DNA of 64,000 bases from Tissierella simiarum. Its GTDB lineage: Bacteria; Bacillota; Clostridia; Tissierellales; Tissierellaceae. Each line of letters opens with the position of its first letter. Within the stretch, counting starts at the first letter, position 1. The notes under the pieces are model-generated. The model saw only the letters and a program-made list of their open reading frames with translations. It made no database searches and was not told the origin of the DNA. The DNA lies in the NCBI RefSeq assembly GCF_018917865.1, contig NZ_JAHLPM010000004.1, forward strand, positions 124,001-188,000, given 5' to 3'. Positions 1 through 7,783 of this stretch are shown here, in pieces. Both the position numbers and the translations under genes were made by a program.

Positions 1-36
1 CATACTACATTCGCATTTTCTCAATAAAAATATAAA

Positions 37-50
37 CCGAATATTTTCGG
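37..50 (-). other. Leader hairpin at left edge
   Basis: On the minus strand CCGAA and TTCGG pair around a 4-nt loop and are followed by a T-rich stretch. It lies about 40-55 nt downstream of the promoter at 97-125, so it could be a weak attenuator or simply a leader stem for a gene beyond the window. A second small stem (GTATG/CATAC) lies closer to the promoter. The stem is short and AT-rich, so its function is uncertain. Confidence 0.3.
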
Positions 51-96
51 ATTTATGGAGTCTACACTATACGTTTGTATGGCTACATACGCTTTA

Positions 97-125
97 ATTT
101 TATTACTTTTACATAATAATGTCAA
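97..125 (-). promoter_or_regulatory. Consensus SigA promoter pointing out of the left edge
   Basis: On the minus strand there is TTGACA, a 17-nt spacer, then TAAAAT. It starts immediately after the stop codon of the Rad50 C-half gene. It should drive a gene to the left of the window, which is not visible here. The match to the vegetative consensus is close. There is no GAAC-N4-GTTC SOS box next to it. Confidence 0.65.
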
Positions 126-132
126 GATGTAA

Positions 133-786
133 TTAGGTGGTCACCTTATGAACACTAGTTTCAGACCCTTTTAGTTCAACTCTATAAGCATTAGTACCAA
201 TAGAAGAAAGATGTTGATTATGAGTTACCATTATAATCTGTCTATCAAACATTTCTGAGGTTTGTTTTAAAAAATCCGCTACATTAAAAATAAAGTCTTC
301 GCTCACATGCTTTGCAGGCTCATCTAAAATAACAGGACCTTCTATTCTAGGCTTGTGAATTTGAAGAAAAGCTATCCTCAAAGCCAGAGAAATTATATCT
401 ACAACGCCTCCACCTCGAGATAACTCTGGTTTAGTTTTTATAATAGTATCTTGAACTTCATTTATAACATAAAATTCCGCATTAGCTTTACCCCTTAGCT
501 CATCAAGTTCTATAATGAATTCTATGTCAGATTCGAAAACATACTGTAAACACTTAGTAACCAATGTTTCAATTTGTTTTTTAGCTTGCTCCCTAGCAAA
601 TTCAGAAGTTTTCTGAAATAACATACTAACTTTTTCAAGAAGTTCTATATCCACATTTATTTTTTCAACAATTTTTTTATTTTCTTTTATCTGTTCTAGT
701 ATTTTATCTCTTTTACCTTCTTCTCTAGATATAAATTCTTTTAACTGTTCTAAACAGCTATCTAACTCCTGTATATCTTTTATCAT
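133..786 (-). CDS. Rad50/SbcC-like ATPase, separate C-terminal half
   Basis: This 217-aa protein is the C-terminal lobe of an SMC/Rad50-type ATPase. Residues about 10-75 look like a short coiled coil. They are followed by an ABC signature (LSRGGG, 122-127), a Walker B strand ending in DEP (151-157), a D-loop-like region, and the H-loop histidine H189 in MVTHN. It has no Walker A, which lies in the gene at 1052-2494. The two should therefore combine to form a complete ATP site, as the two lobes of SbcC do within one chain. It has its own Shine-Dalgarno (GGGAT) and ATG one base after the preceding stop, so it looks like a normal translated gene rather than a frameshift product. Last gene of the recA-linked cluster. 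The nuclease-partner role is inferred from context. Confidence 0.85.
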   Translation of the reverse strand: MIKDIQELDSCLEQLKEFISREEGKRDKILEQIKENKKIVEKINVDIELLEKVSMLFQKTSEFAREQAKKQIETLVTKCLQYVFESDIEFIIELDELRGKANAEFYVINEVQDTIIKTKPELSRGGGVVDIISLALRIAFLQIHKPRIEGPVILDEPAKHVSEDFIFNVADFLKQTSEMFDRQIIMVTHNQHLSSIGTNAYRVELKGSETSVHKVTT

Positions 787-787
787 T

Positions 788-1039
788 TTATCCCTTCTTT
801 TCTATTAGATCTTTAGGAAGCAAGGCATTAGCTTCTTTGAAAAGATCGTCTATTTCCTTTGTTAAATTTTCTATTTCTTTTTCTAAATCCTCAGGATTTA
901 CCCCTAAACTGTTTAGTTCCTTTATAATTTCTTCTTGCTGCTGATTTAATTGATCCAATCTAGCTTCAGCTCTATATTTTAAAGATTTAGCTTTTTCTAA
1001 GTTATCTTTTAAAATATTTAATTCTTTTTCATAATCCAT
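788..1039 (-). CDS. Small coiled-coil protein between the Rad50-like halves
   Basis: This 83-aa, highly charged protein consists of two predicted helices (about 2-43 and 51-75) rich in Glu and Lys with heptad-like leucines, broken at a turn around GVNPED. That turn resembles the bend of an antiparallel coiled-coil hairpin. It has a strong Shine-Dalgarno (AGGAGGG). It begins 12 nt after the N-half gene and ends one base before the C-half gene, so the three genes are almost certainly co-translated. I do not recognise a named family. It may be a structural subunit bridging or extending the coiled coil of the split ATPase. That role is inference from position and composition only. Confidence 0.8.
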   Translation of the reverse strand: MDYEKELNILKDNLEKAKSLKYRAEARLDQLNQQQEEIIKELNSLGVNPEDLEKEIENLTKEIDDLFKEANALLPKDLIEKKG

Positions 1040-1051
1040 AACAGCACCCTC

Positions 1052-2494
1052 CTAGTCATAATGACTTATTATATGATTAATCGTATCGTTATCAATATTA
1101 CTAAAACATAAAGGACATATCTCCAATTTTATCAATATTTCTCTATATTCTTCTAAAGACTTTTTTATTGTTTTATTTAATTTGCCTATATTTATATTCT
1201 CCTTAGATTTTTCCAGACCAATAGATTGATAACTGTTAACTATGACATCTAACTTCTTATATTGATCTATTTTATTCTTTAGATTAGTATATATAAGGCC
1301 TATATCATCAACATTCTGGAGTCTATCTATGTATACCTTGCCAATTGATATACTTTTCTTTGACTTTTCTAATTTTTCTTGTATTACATTTAATTTTTCT
1401 AGTTTATTTAACTTGTTCTGAAAATCTTTTACTTTGAGTTCTACATTTTCTATTTGGGATAATTGATTTGATATATTTTTATATTTAGATATTTCTCCAT
1501 TTCCTTTACTAAACTTAATCTGTAGCTCTATCATTTTTTCTCTTTTATTGTTAAATAAAGGAAGTTTTTCAATATTTACATTTGCTTTATCTATATTTTT
1601 TAAAGCCTTAATAATTTCAAAACTTTCATCTTTTTGTTTAATAATCTTATTCAATCTATTATGTTGACTATCAATATAAATATACTTTTTAATAACAGTA
1701 GATAATTGCTTAACTAAAATTTCTACTTCTCTAATTCCAATTAGCTTGTTAAGATATTCTTTAATTAAATCTATTTCCTTCTTTGTATCATTTAAGTCGT
1801 TTAATATAGATTTTAACTTATCTAACTTATTGTTTTTTTCTACAACTTTATTTCGCAACAATTCTATTTCTTTAGCTTTCTTAATTAAATCATCTAGATA
1901 TTCATATTGTTTTAGATCTTCTTCTAGATTATTTATATGTTCATCAATGTTTTTCTTATTAATAGATAAGTTTCTATTATCCCTTAACGTATCTCTTAAA
2001 GCAACATCAATAATATTAACTCCAACCAGTCTACCTATAGCACTAGCTCTAGTTGAAGTTTTTTCAGATAATAAAAAAGGACCTTCTAATTGTTCTCCAA
2101 TATTTATAGAATTAGACTGATCACTATCTAATAAAATTTTCTTAATCCCTGTTTTGTCAATAATTTCTTGTGGAACAGTAGTCCCAAAACCTTCAAAAAT
2201 GGTTTCTTTACCTTCTCTGTCGTAAAGATAATAAGAATTTTTACTTTTACTCCTATATCTTTTAATTTTAGTACCATCATTAAATATCAAAGTAACACTA
2301 CAATCCTTTTCACCTTCTCTAATAAAATAATCTCCAGAAGGCTCATTATAAAGAGCCCATTTAATTCCACGAATAATTGCACTTTTACCATTATCTGAAG
2401 GGCCAACAATAACATTTAAATGCTTATCCAGATCTAAAGTTGTATTTTTATGAGACTGGAAATTTTCTAAGATTACTTTTTTAATATATACCAT
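1052..2494 (-). CDS. Rad50/SbcC-like ATPase, separate N-terminal half
   Basis: This 480-aa protein opens like SbcC/Rad50/RecF ATPases (ILENFQSHKNT) with Walker A GPSDNGKS at 31-38 and a nucleotide-binding lobe to about residue 165. About 290 residues of Lys/Glu/Ile-rich coiled coil follow. There is no ABC signature or Walker B, which sit in the gene at 133-786. The extreme C-terminus carries C460-x2-C463-x10-H474-x3-H478, a C2H2-like metal site. A conventional Rad50 has a single CxxC hook mid-chain at the tip of its coiled coil. The start ATG overlaps the end of the upstream nuclease gene's neighbourhood (GGAGATGAG Shine-Dalgarno, 3 nt gap), indicating translational coupling. Likely role: DNA-end sensing with the SbcD-like nuclease. 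Confidence 0.85.
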   Translation of the reverse strand: MVYIKKVILENFQSHKNTTLDLDKHLNVIVGPSDNGKSAIIRGIKWALYNEPSGDYFIREGEKDCSVTLIFNDGTKIKRYRSKSKNSYYLYDREGKETIFEGFGTTVPQEIIDKTGIKKILLDSDQSNSINIGEQLEGPFLLSEKTSTRASAIGRLVGVNIIDVALRDTLRDNRNLSINKKNIDEHINNLEEDLKQYEYLDDLIKKAKEIELLRNKVVEKNNKLDKLKSILNDLNDTKKEIDLIKEYLNKLIGIREVEILVKQLSTVIKKYIYIDSQHNRLNKIIKQKDESFEIIKALKNIDKANVNIEKLPLFNNKREKMIELQIKFSKGNGEISKYKNISNQLSQIENVELKVKDFQNKLNKLEKLNVIQEKLEKSKKSISIGKVYIDRLQNVDDIGLIYTNLKNKIDQYKKLDVIVNSYQSIGLEKSKENINIGKLNKTIKKSLEEYREILIKLEICPLCFSNIDNDTINHIISHYD

Positions 2495-2497
2495 TTA

Positions 2498-3481
2498 TTA
2501 CTCATCTCCTAAGCCTTTCATTTGAGATAAGGCAATTCTTCTTAAAGCTTCCCTTTTTACATCTTCAGAAACTCCTTGGGCATTTGATACTTCTATTAAT
2601 ACATCATTAATATCCATTTTTTCAAAGTTGAGAGCTGCATCTATCGTCTGTTTAAATTCATACATTCTTTCATTTTTATAAATATGTCTTTCTATCTCTT
2701 CTCTATCTAAGACTTCTCCTCCTGGAGCAGCAGTTTTTAAAGGTATTAACTCTATTTTTATTTTATCCGTTAAATCAATTAATACTACTTGAGGTATTCT
2801 TTCTATTTCTCTTAGACTATTGGTTATCCTAACTATGCTGCCAGGATTTATAAAATATTTTTCATCTATTTTAACAACACCAAATCCTGAATGATAATGA
2901 CCTGATAAAGTAATATCTGCTTTTGTATCCTTTATGTCTTCTATTAAAGTATAAGGAATACCTTTAACAAAAGGTTTATTCAATAGCATCCCATGAACCA
3001 TATGAATTGAATAATCAATATTTTGATCTACTTCATCTAATAAATAATAACTTCTATTAGAAACGTCATCAACATCATATACATACGGTTGACCAGTTAA
3101 TTGAACTTTAATATTATCTTTTTCCAGAAATACTTTTTCTTTAGTTCCAATAATTTTCACTACTCCTAAAGCATTAAGTAAACCTAGCATCGTTCTATTT
3201 ATAGTCTCAGGATTATGACCATAAATATCATGATTTCCACTAACTATGTATATAGGAACTTTAATATGATTTAAAATTTTAGCAAATCTACTTACTATAG
3301 AAATAGAAATATCAGGTCTATCAAATAAATCTCCCCCATGGAGTACATAATCCACTTGATAAAGATTTATTATATCACATATCTCTCTAAACTTTTCTTC
3401 CAAAGTGTCAACTAATACATCTTTCCGATTTTTAGGGGTAGTTCCTCTAATATGGGTATCTGTGAAGAACAATAGTTTCAA
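2498..3481 (-). CDS. SbcD/Mre11-like metallophosphoesterase nuclease
   Basis: A calcineurin-like phosphoesterase of about 327 aa. All the metal motifs are visible in order: DTH near the N-terminus, GGDLFDRPD, SGNHD, a VHG histidine, and GHYH. This is the Mre11/SbcD arrangement, predicted to be a two-metal DNA nuclease that cuts at ends or hairpins with a Rad50-type partner. A capping-like C-terminal region of about 80 aa follows. I place the start at TTG 3481, because GGAG lies 8 nt upstream of it. The longer GTG start at 3490 would overlap that Shine-Dalgarno. It sits between recA and the split ATPase genes, which supports a shared repair role. Confidence 0.85.
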   Translation of the reverse strand: MKLLFFTDTHIRGTTPKNRKDVLVDTLEEKFREICDIINLYQVDYVLHGGDLFDRPDISISIVSRFAKILNHIKVPIYIVSGNHDIYGHNPETINRTMLGLLNALGVVKIIGTKEKVFLEKDNIKVQLTGQPYVYDVDDVSNRSYYLLDEVDQNIDYSIHMVHGMLLNKPFVKGIPYTLIEDIKDTKADITLSGHYHSGFGVVKIDEKYFINPGSIVRITNSLREIERIPQVVLIDLTDKIKIELIPLKTAAPGGEVLDREEIERHIYKNERMYEFKQTIDAALNFEKMDINDVLIEVSNAQGVSEDVKREALRRIALSQMKGLGDE

Positions 3482-3501
3482 AATAAACACTCCTAACGTT
3501 A

Positions 3502-3526
3502 AACCTCCTTATAGAATAAGGAGGTT
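3502..3526 (-). other. Perfect inverted repeat between recA and the nuclease gene
   Basis: An 11-bp perfect stem with a 3-nt loop overlaps the recA stop codon (3525-3527). It buries an AAGGAGG sequence that would otherwise be a strong ribosome-binding site. The stem is not followed by a convincing T-run on the minus strand. It could therefore act as an mRNA-processing or translation-tuning element or as a leaky terminator. Confidence 0.55.
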
Positions 3527-4583
3527 ACTTGGTTTTTTTATCTTTCTCCTTAGAATCATCATTAGCTTCATTGGAGTTAGTATTGTTTTCAATTAATCCA
3601 AACTTCTGGCGAATCTTCAATTCAATTTCCAAAGCAACTTCAGCATTTTCTTTTAAAAAGTCTTTTGCATTTTCCCTTCCTTGACCTAGTTTATGCTCAT
3701 TATAACTATACCAGGATCCAGATTTATTAATAATTTCCGCAACTACGCCAGTATCTAAAATATTCCCCTCTTTAGAAATTCCCTCACCATACATTATATC
3801 AAACTCAGCTTGTTTAAAGGGAGGAGCAACCTTATTCTTAACAACTTTAACTCTAGTCCTATTGCCTATCATTTCATCTCCTTGTTTAAGAGTTTCTATT
3901 CTTCTAACATCTAACCTTATACTCGAATAGAACTTAAGAGCTCTACCACCAGTAGTTGTTTCAGGATTTCCAAACATAACTCCTACTTTTTCTCTAAGTT
4001 GGTTTATAAAAATAGTAGTAGTATTGGATTTGTTTATAGCTCCAGCTAACTTTCTTAATGCTTGGGACATAAGTCTAGCTTGGAGACCTACATGACTATC
4101 TCCCATTTCTCCCTCAATTTCTGCTTTTGGAACAAGAGCAGCGACAGAATCTATAACTATTACATCTACAGCACCACTTCTAACTAAAGCTTCTGCTATT
4201 TCTAAAGCTTGTTCTCCTGTATCTGGTTGAGAAACTATTAAATTCTCTACATCCACTCCTAGCTTTTTAGCATATCCAGGATCAAGGGCATGTTCAGCAT
4301 CAATAAAAGCAGCTATACCTCCAGTTTTTTGAGCTTCAGCAACTACATGAAGAGCTACTGTGGTTTTACCAGAAGATTCAGGTCCATAAATTTCAATAAT
4401 TCTACCTCTAGGTAATCCGCCTATTCCTAACGCTATATCTAAATCTAAAGCTCCAGTGGGAATAACCTCTATATTCATTTTAGTATTTTCACCTAGACGC
4501 ATTATGGAACCTTTTCCAAAATCTTTTTCAATTTTACTTAAAGCTACTTCTAAGGCTTTCTTCTTTTCATTTATATCAACCAT
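3525..4583 (-). CDS. recA: RecA recombinase
   Basis: A 352-aa RecA, the DNA-dependent ATPase that forms filaments on single-stranded DNA, catalyses strand exchange and triggers LexA self-cleavage. Walker A GPESSGKT is at 67-74, a Walker B strand ends in VIDSVAAL, and the MAW-type and L2 regions ([27 protein letters not shown]) are present. The C-terminus is acidic and basic mixed, as is usual. The start [11 protein letters not shown] fits the family. Upstream is an AGGGGTGA Shine-Dalgarno separated from the ATG by a TCCAG/CTGGA stem, an unusually long gap that the stem would shorten. It has its own promoter with an SOS box, so it is probably damage-induced together with the genes behind it. 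Confidence 0.98.
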   Translation of the reverse strand: MVDINEKKKALEVALSKIEKDFGKGSIMRLGENTKMNIEVIPTGALDLDIALGIGGLPRGRIIEIYGPESSGKTTVALHVVAEAQKTGGIAAFIDAEHALDPGYAKKLGVDVENLIVSQPDTGEQALEIAEALVRSGAVDVIVIDSVAALVPKAEIEGEMGDSHVGLQARLMSQALRKLAGAINKSNTTTIFINQLREKVGVMFGNPETTTGGRALKFYSSIRLDVRRIETLKQGDEMIGNRTRVKVVKNKVAPPFKQAEFDIMYGEGISKEGNILDTGVVAEIINKSGSWYSYNEHKLGQGRENAKDFLKENAEVALEIELKIRQKFGLIENNTNSNEANDDSKEKDKKTK

Positions 4584-4622
4584 AATATTCCAGTTAAACT
4601 GGATTCACCCCTTTCACTTATT

Positions 4623-4636
4623 CGAACGTAAGTTCT
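4623..4636 (-). promoter_or_regulatory. LexA (SOS) box in the recA promoter
   Basis: The site contains GAAC-N4-GTTC exactly (4624-4635), the Gram-positive LexA operator core. It lies 6 nt downstream of the recA -10 element, covering the expected transcription start, a standard position for repression by LexA. Confidence 0.88.
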
Positions 4637-4642
4637 AGATAC

Positions 4643-4671
4643 ATTTTATAATATATTTCTTATTAAGTCAA
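4643..4671 (-). promoter_or_regulatory. recA promoter
   Basis: On the minus strand TTGACT (4666-4671), a 17-nt spacer and TAAAAT (4643-4648) match the SigA consensus. It lies just downstream of the cinA stop codon, so recA and the nuclease/ATPase genes can be transcribed separately from cinA. The adjoining LexA box implies SOS control. Confidence 0.82.
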
Positions 4672-4675
4672 ATAA

Positions 4676-5902
4676 TTAATTTAATAAAAGATTCCTAATT
4701 TCAGCAAAAGATCTAGTCGTAGTTCTATTCTGTATAGATTCCCTATCTCCATTAAAATTACATTTCAAAACTTTATTTTTAGTTTTAGTTGCTATGCCTA
4801 TATAAACTAATCCTACAGGCTTTTCTTCACTGCCACCCGCTGGTCCTGCTATACCAGTAGTAGATAACACTAGATCTAAATCACCTTTCTTTAAGAGACC
4901 CTCTGCCATTTCTAAAGCCGTTTCTTTGCTTACAGCCCCGTATTGTTCTAAAGTTTCTTTCTTGACTCCTAATTCTTCTATCTTTGATTTATTACTATAA
5001 GTAACTATTGTTCTATCCAAGACTTCAGATGCACCTGGTATTCTAATAAATCGACTACTGATTAATCCTCCAGTACACGATTCACAAAATCCAACTTTAT
5101 AACCTTTTTCCTTTAATAGCTTAAATACTGTCTCTTCAATTGTTGTATTGTCAAATCCATAAATATAGGTTCCAACTTTATTTTCTACTTTTTCTATAAC
5201 TTTATTTAATCTTTCTTCAATAAAATCTTTACTTTGACCTTTAGCTATAATTTTTACTTCTACTTCTCCCTCTTTTGCATAAGTAGCAATGGTTATATCT
5301 TTCTCATTTAAAATAATATCTTTTATTTCCATTTCTAAAGCAGATTCTCCAATTCCAATGGTATTTATAGATTTAGTAATAATAAAAAAGTCTTGCATTA
5401 TTATAGGTCTTACATATTTCTCAAACATTATCTTCATTTCTTTTGGAGGTCCAGGAAGCATGATTATCTTTTTATTATCTTTTGATATATAGACTCCCGG
5501 AGCGGTACCTATTTCATTAGCAATAAATCTCCCGCCTTCTGGTACCAAAGCTTGCTTTTTATTATTTGTAGGCATAGGTCTGTTTAAGGAATTAAACATA
5601 TTTTTTATATTATCTTCCATTTCTTTGTCTTTAATTAATTTTAAACCCAAAGTTTCAGCGATAATCTCTTTTGTTAAATCGTCATCTGTAGGACCTAATC
5701 CACCAGTAGTTATAATTAAATCAACTCTTTTTAAAGCTATCTTAAATACTTCTTTTATCATATCAGCATTATCTTCAACAGATGTATGATAAGAAACTTC
5801 TATTCCATTCTCTAAAAGTTTGGTAGATAAATATTTGGTATTGGTATTCAAAATGCTACCTGTTGTTATTTCAGTCCCTATAGAAATTATTTCTGCTTTC
5901 AT
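4676..5902 (-). CDS. cinA: CinA, competence/damage-inducible family protein
   Basis: A 408-aa two-domain CinA. The N-terminal part (about 1-170) is MoaB/MogA-like with SIGTEITTG and TTGGLGPTDDD. In the family this is the COG1058 domain linked to ADP-ribose or nucleotide pyrophosphatase activity. The C-terminal part (about 245-405) is the nicotinamide-nucleotide amidohydrolase domain with FCESCTGGLI and TGIAGPAGG, which deamidates NMN. It sits immediately before recA, as in many Firmicutes. Shine-Dalgarno AGGAGATG supports ATG 5902. It is probably the last gene of the uppP-ftsK-rimO-pgsA-cinA unit, with possible readthrough into recA. Confidence 0.95.
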   Translation of the reverse strand: MKAEIISIGTEITTGSILNTNTKYLSTKLLENGIEVSYHTSVEDNADMIKEVFKIALKRVDLIITTGGLGPTDDDLTKEIIAETLGLKLIKDKEMEDNIKNMFNSLNRPMPTNNKKQALVPEGGRFIANEIGTAPGVYISKDNKKIIMLPGPPKEMKIMFEKYVRPIIMQDFFIITKSINTIGIGESALEMEIKDIILNEKDITIATYAKEGEVEVKIIAKGQSKDFIEERLNKVIEKVENKVGTYIYGFDNTTIEETVFKLLKEKGYKVGFCESCTGGLISSRFIRIPGASEVLDRTIVTYSNKSKIEELGVKKETLEQYGAVSKETALEMAEGLLKKGDLDLVLSTTGIAGPAGGSEEKPVGLVYIGIATKTKNKVLKCNFNGDRESIQNRTTTRSFAEIRNLLLN

Positions 5903-5916
5903 AATTTCATCTCCTA

Positions 5917-6462
5917 CTATTTTTCTCCTATTCTTAAAACATGCTTATTTTTATAAATATAATCTATTCCAGATATGATAGTAAAGAACAAAGACACATA
6001 AAGCATTATTAAATCAAAAGGTAAACTAATATAACTAAATGGAAAATTATTTATAAGTAAAGCAATTATAGCGATTAATTGGGTGATGGTTTTAAATTTT
6101 CCTAAAGGACTAGCAGCTATAGTGATACCTTCTGAAGCAGCAATAACTCTAAATCCAGTGATAGTAAACTCTCTAGCTATAATAACTACTACAATCCATC
6201 CAGGAATTTTTCCTAGCTCAACTAAGGATATCAGAGCAGCTGAAACCAGCACTTTATCTGCCAATGGATCAACAAATTTTCCAAAATTAGTAACCATATT
6301 TCTACTTCTTGCAATATAGCCATCTAAAGTATCTGTTAATGATGCAATAATAAATATTGCAGCTGCAATATAAGTACTATAGGCAGAGTCCAAATAAAAT
6401 ACTACCATAAAAACTGGAACCAATAAAACTCTTATTAATGTTATCTTATTGGCCAAATTCAT
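5917..6462 (-). CDS. pgsA: CDP-diacylglycerol-glycerol-3-phosphate 3-phosphatidyltransferase
   Basis: A membrane enzyme of about 181 aa that makes phosphatidylglycerol phosphate for anionic phospholipid synthesis. The full CDP-alcohol phosphotransferase motif is present: DTLDG-x2-AR-x8-G-x3-D-x3-D, in the segment beginning SLTDTLDGYIARS. Several hydrophobic helices surround it. I choose ATG 6462 (MNLANKITLIR), which has GGAGAG upstream. The open frame extends 15 nt further, but that would place the start inside the Shine-Dalgarno. The gene overlaps the 3' end of rimO, suggesting translational coupling. Confidence 0.95.
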   Translation of the reverse strand: MNLANKITLIRVLLVPVFMVVFYLDSAYSTYIAAAIFIIASLTDTLDGYIARSRNMVTNFGKFVDPLADKVLVSAALISLVELGKIPGWIVVVIIAREFTITGFRVIAASEGITIAASPLGKFKTITQLIAIIALLINNFPFSYISLPFDLIMLYVSLFFTIISGIDYIYKNKHVLRIGEK

Positions 6463-7780
6463 AATCCATCTCTCCAATCAAGTCATATTCTAGATAGTCC
6501 GTAATTTTTACTTTAACAAAACTTCCTAGTTCTAATTTATTATTAGCAGTTACATAAACTACACCATCAATTTCAGGACTATCCATATAAGATCTACCTA
6601 TATAAACATTATCCCCAACTTCTTCTTCAATTAATACTTCATATAATTCACCTACATTTTTACTCATTAAATCTTCGGAAATATCTTTTTGAATTTCCAT
6701 AATTTTATCTCTTCTTTGAATTTTAATATATTCTTCTATTTGGTTAGGTAATTTATAAGCAGGAGTATCTTCTTCTTGAGAATAAGTAAATACTCCTAAT
6801 CTATCAAATTTAACCTGAGATACAAAATCATATAATTCTTTAAATTCTTCCTCAGTTTCTCCTGGAAAGCCTACAATAAATGTTGTTCTAATGACTATCT
6901 CTGGAATTTCTTCCCTCAATCTTTTAATTAATAAAACAATATCTTCCTTTGAGGTTTTTCTATTCATTCTTTTTAATATTTCATTATTTATATGTTGTAG
7001 AGGAATATCTACATATTTCAATACTTTATCATTGTCTCTAATAGCAGATATTAATTCATTACTAAAGTTATCTGGATATAGGTATAATATTCTTATCCAT
7101 TTAAGATCTTCTACTAAATTTAATCTATCCAATAATTCATTTAGATTATAACGATTATACAAATCTATGCCATAATCGGAAGTATTCTGGCCAATTAATA
7201 TGATCTCTTCTACCCCATTACTTACCAAATATTCAACTTCTCTTACGATGTCTTCTATTTTTCTACTTCTATATTTACCCCTTAATTTCGGTATAATACA
7301 ATAAGTACAAAAGTTATTACATCCTTCAGATATTTTTACGTAGGCAGTTTTTGAGAAATTAATTCTTTTAACTTCTTCCAAATAATCTACATCTACGTTA
7401 CCCACTTTAGTAATCTTTTCTTTCTCTAATTTCTTAATTACATTCACTATCTCTTTAACATTACCAGTACCTATAATTCCATCTACTTCTTCAATTTCTT
7501 CCATTAGCTCTTTAGAGTATCTCTCTGCAAGGCAACCTGATAGAATTAGATACTTACAATCTCCTTCTTCTTTATATTTAGTCATTTCCCAAATAGTTTC
7601 AATAGATTCTTCTTTTGCCATATCTATAAATCCACAAGTATTAACTATAATTATCTCTGCCTCTTCTAAATTGGAAACTATTTCATAATCACTTCCTTTA
7701 AGCAGACTAGTCATCAGTTCTGAATCTATTTCATTTTTTGAACATCCTAAGGTTACTATAGATACTTTTTTAAAATTCAT
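6446..7780 (-). CDS. rimO: Ribosomal protein uS12 methylthiotransferase RimO
   Basis: A 444-aa radical SAM methylthiotransferase. The N-terminal UPF0004 domain binds one 4Fe-4S cluster through C13, C49 and C83. The radical SAM cluster binds C154-x3-C158-x2-C161 (CNNFCTYC). A TRAM-like domain closes the C-terminus. The LGCSKNEIDSE start, together with the short pre-SAM region, favours RimO (beta-methylthiolation of Asp in ribosomal protein S12) over MiaB (tRNA). The Shine-Dalgarno AGGAGAG supports ATG 7780. It lies in the usual Firmicutes neighbourhood ftsK-rimO-pgsA-cinA-recA. Confidence 0.94.
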   Translation of the reverse strand: MNFKKVSIVTLGCSKNEIDSELMTSLLKGSDYEIVSNLEEAEIIIVNTCGFIDMAKEESIETIWEMTKYKEEGDCKYLILSGCLAERYSKELMEEIEEVDGIIGTGNVKEIVNVIKKLEKEKITKVGNVDVDYLEEVKRINFSKTAYVKISEGCNNFCTYCIIPKLRGKYRSRKIEDIVREVEYLVSNGVEEIILIGQNTSDYGIDLYNRYNLNELLDRLNLVEDLKWIRILYLYPDNFSNELISAIRDNDKVLKYVDIPLQHINNEILKRMNRKTSKEDIVLLIKRLREEIPEIVIRTTFIVGFPGETEEEFKELYDFVSQVKFDRLGVFTYSQEEDTPAYKLPNQIEEYIKIQRRDKIMEIQKDISEDLMSKNVGELYEVLIEEEVGDNVYIGRSYMDSPEIDGVVYVTANNKLELGSFVKVKITDYLEYDLIGEMDYEFGQ

Positions 7781-7783
7781 TCT

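Noticed and set aside
1746-2120. Plus-strand reading frames opposite the ATPase and other genes
   Set aside because: These low-complexity, Phe/Ser/Ile-rich frames lie antisense to well-supported minus-strand genes throughout the window and lack ribosome sites. They arise from AT-rich coding DNA.
133-2494. The Rad50-like halves as one broken sbcC gene
   Set aside because: Each half has its own start and ribosome site, and a separate small gene lies between them. The N-half also ends in a structured metal motif rather than a random tail. This favours a real split gene over a frameshift.
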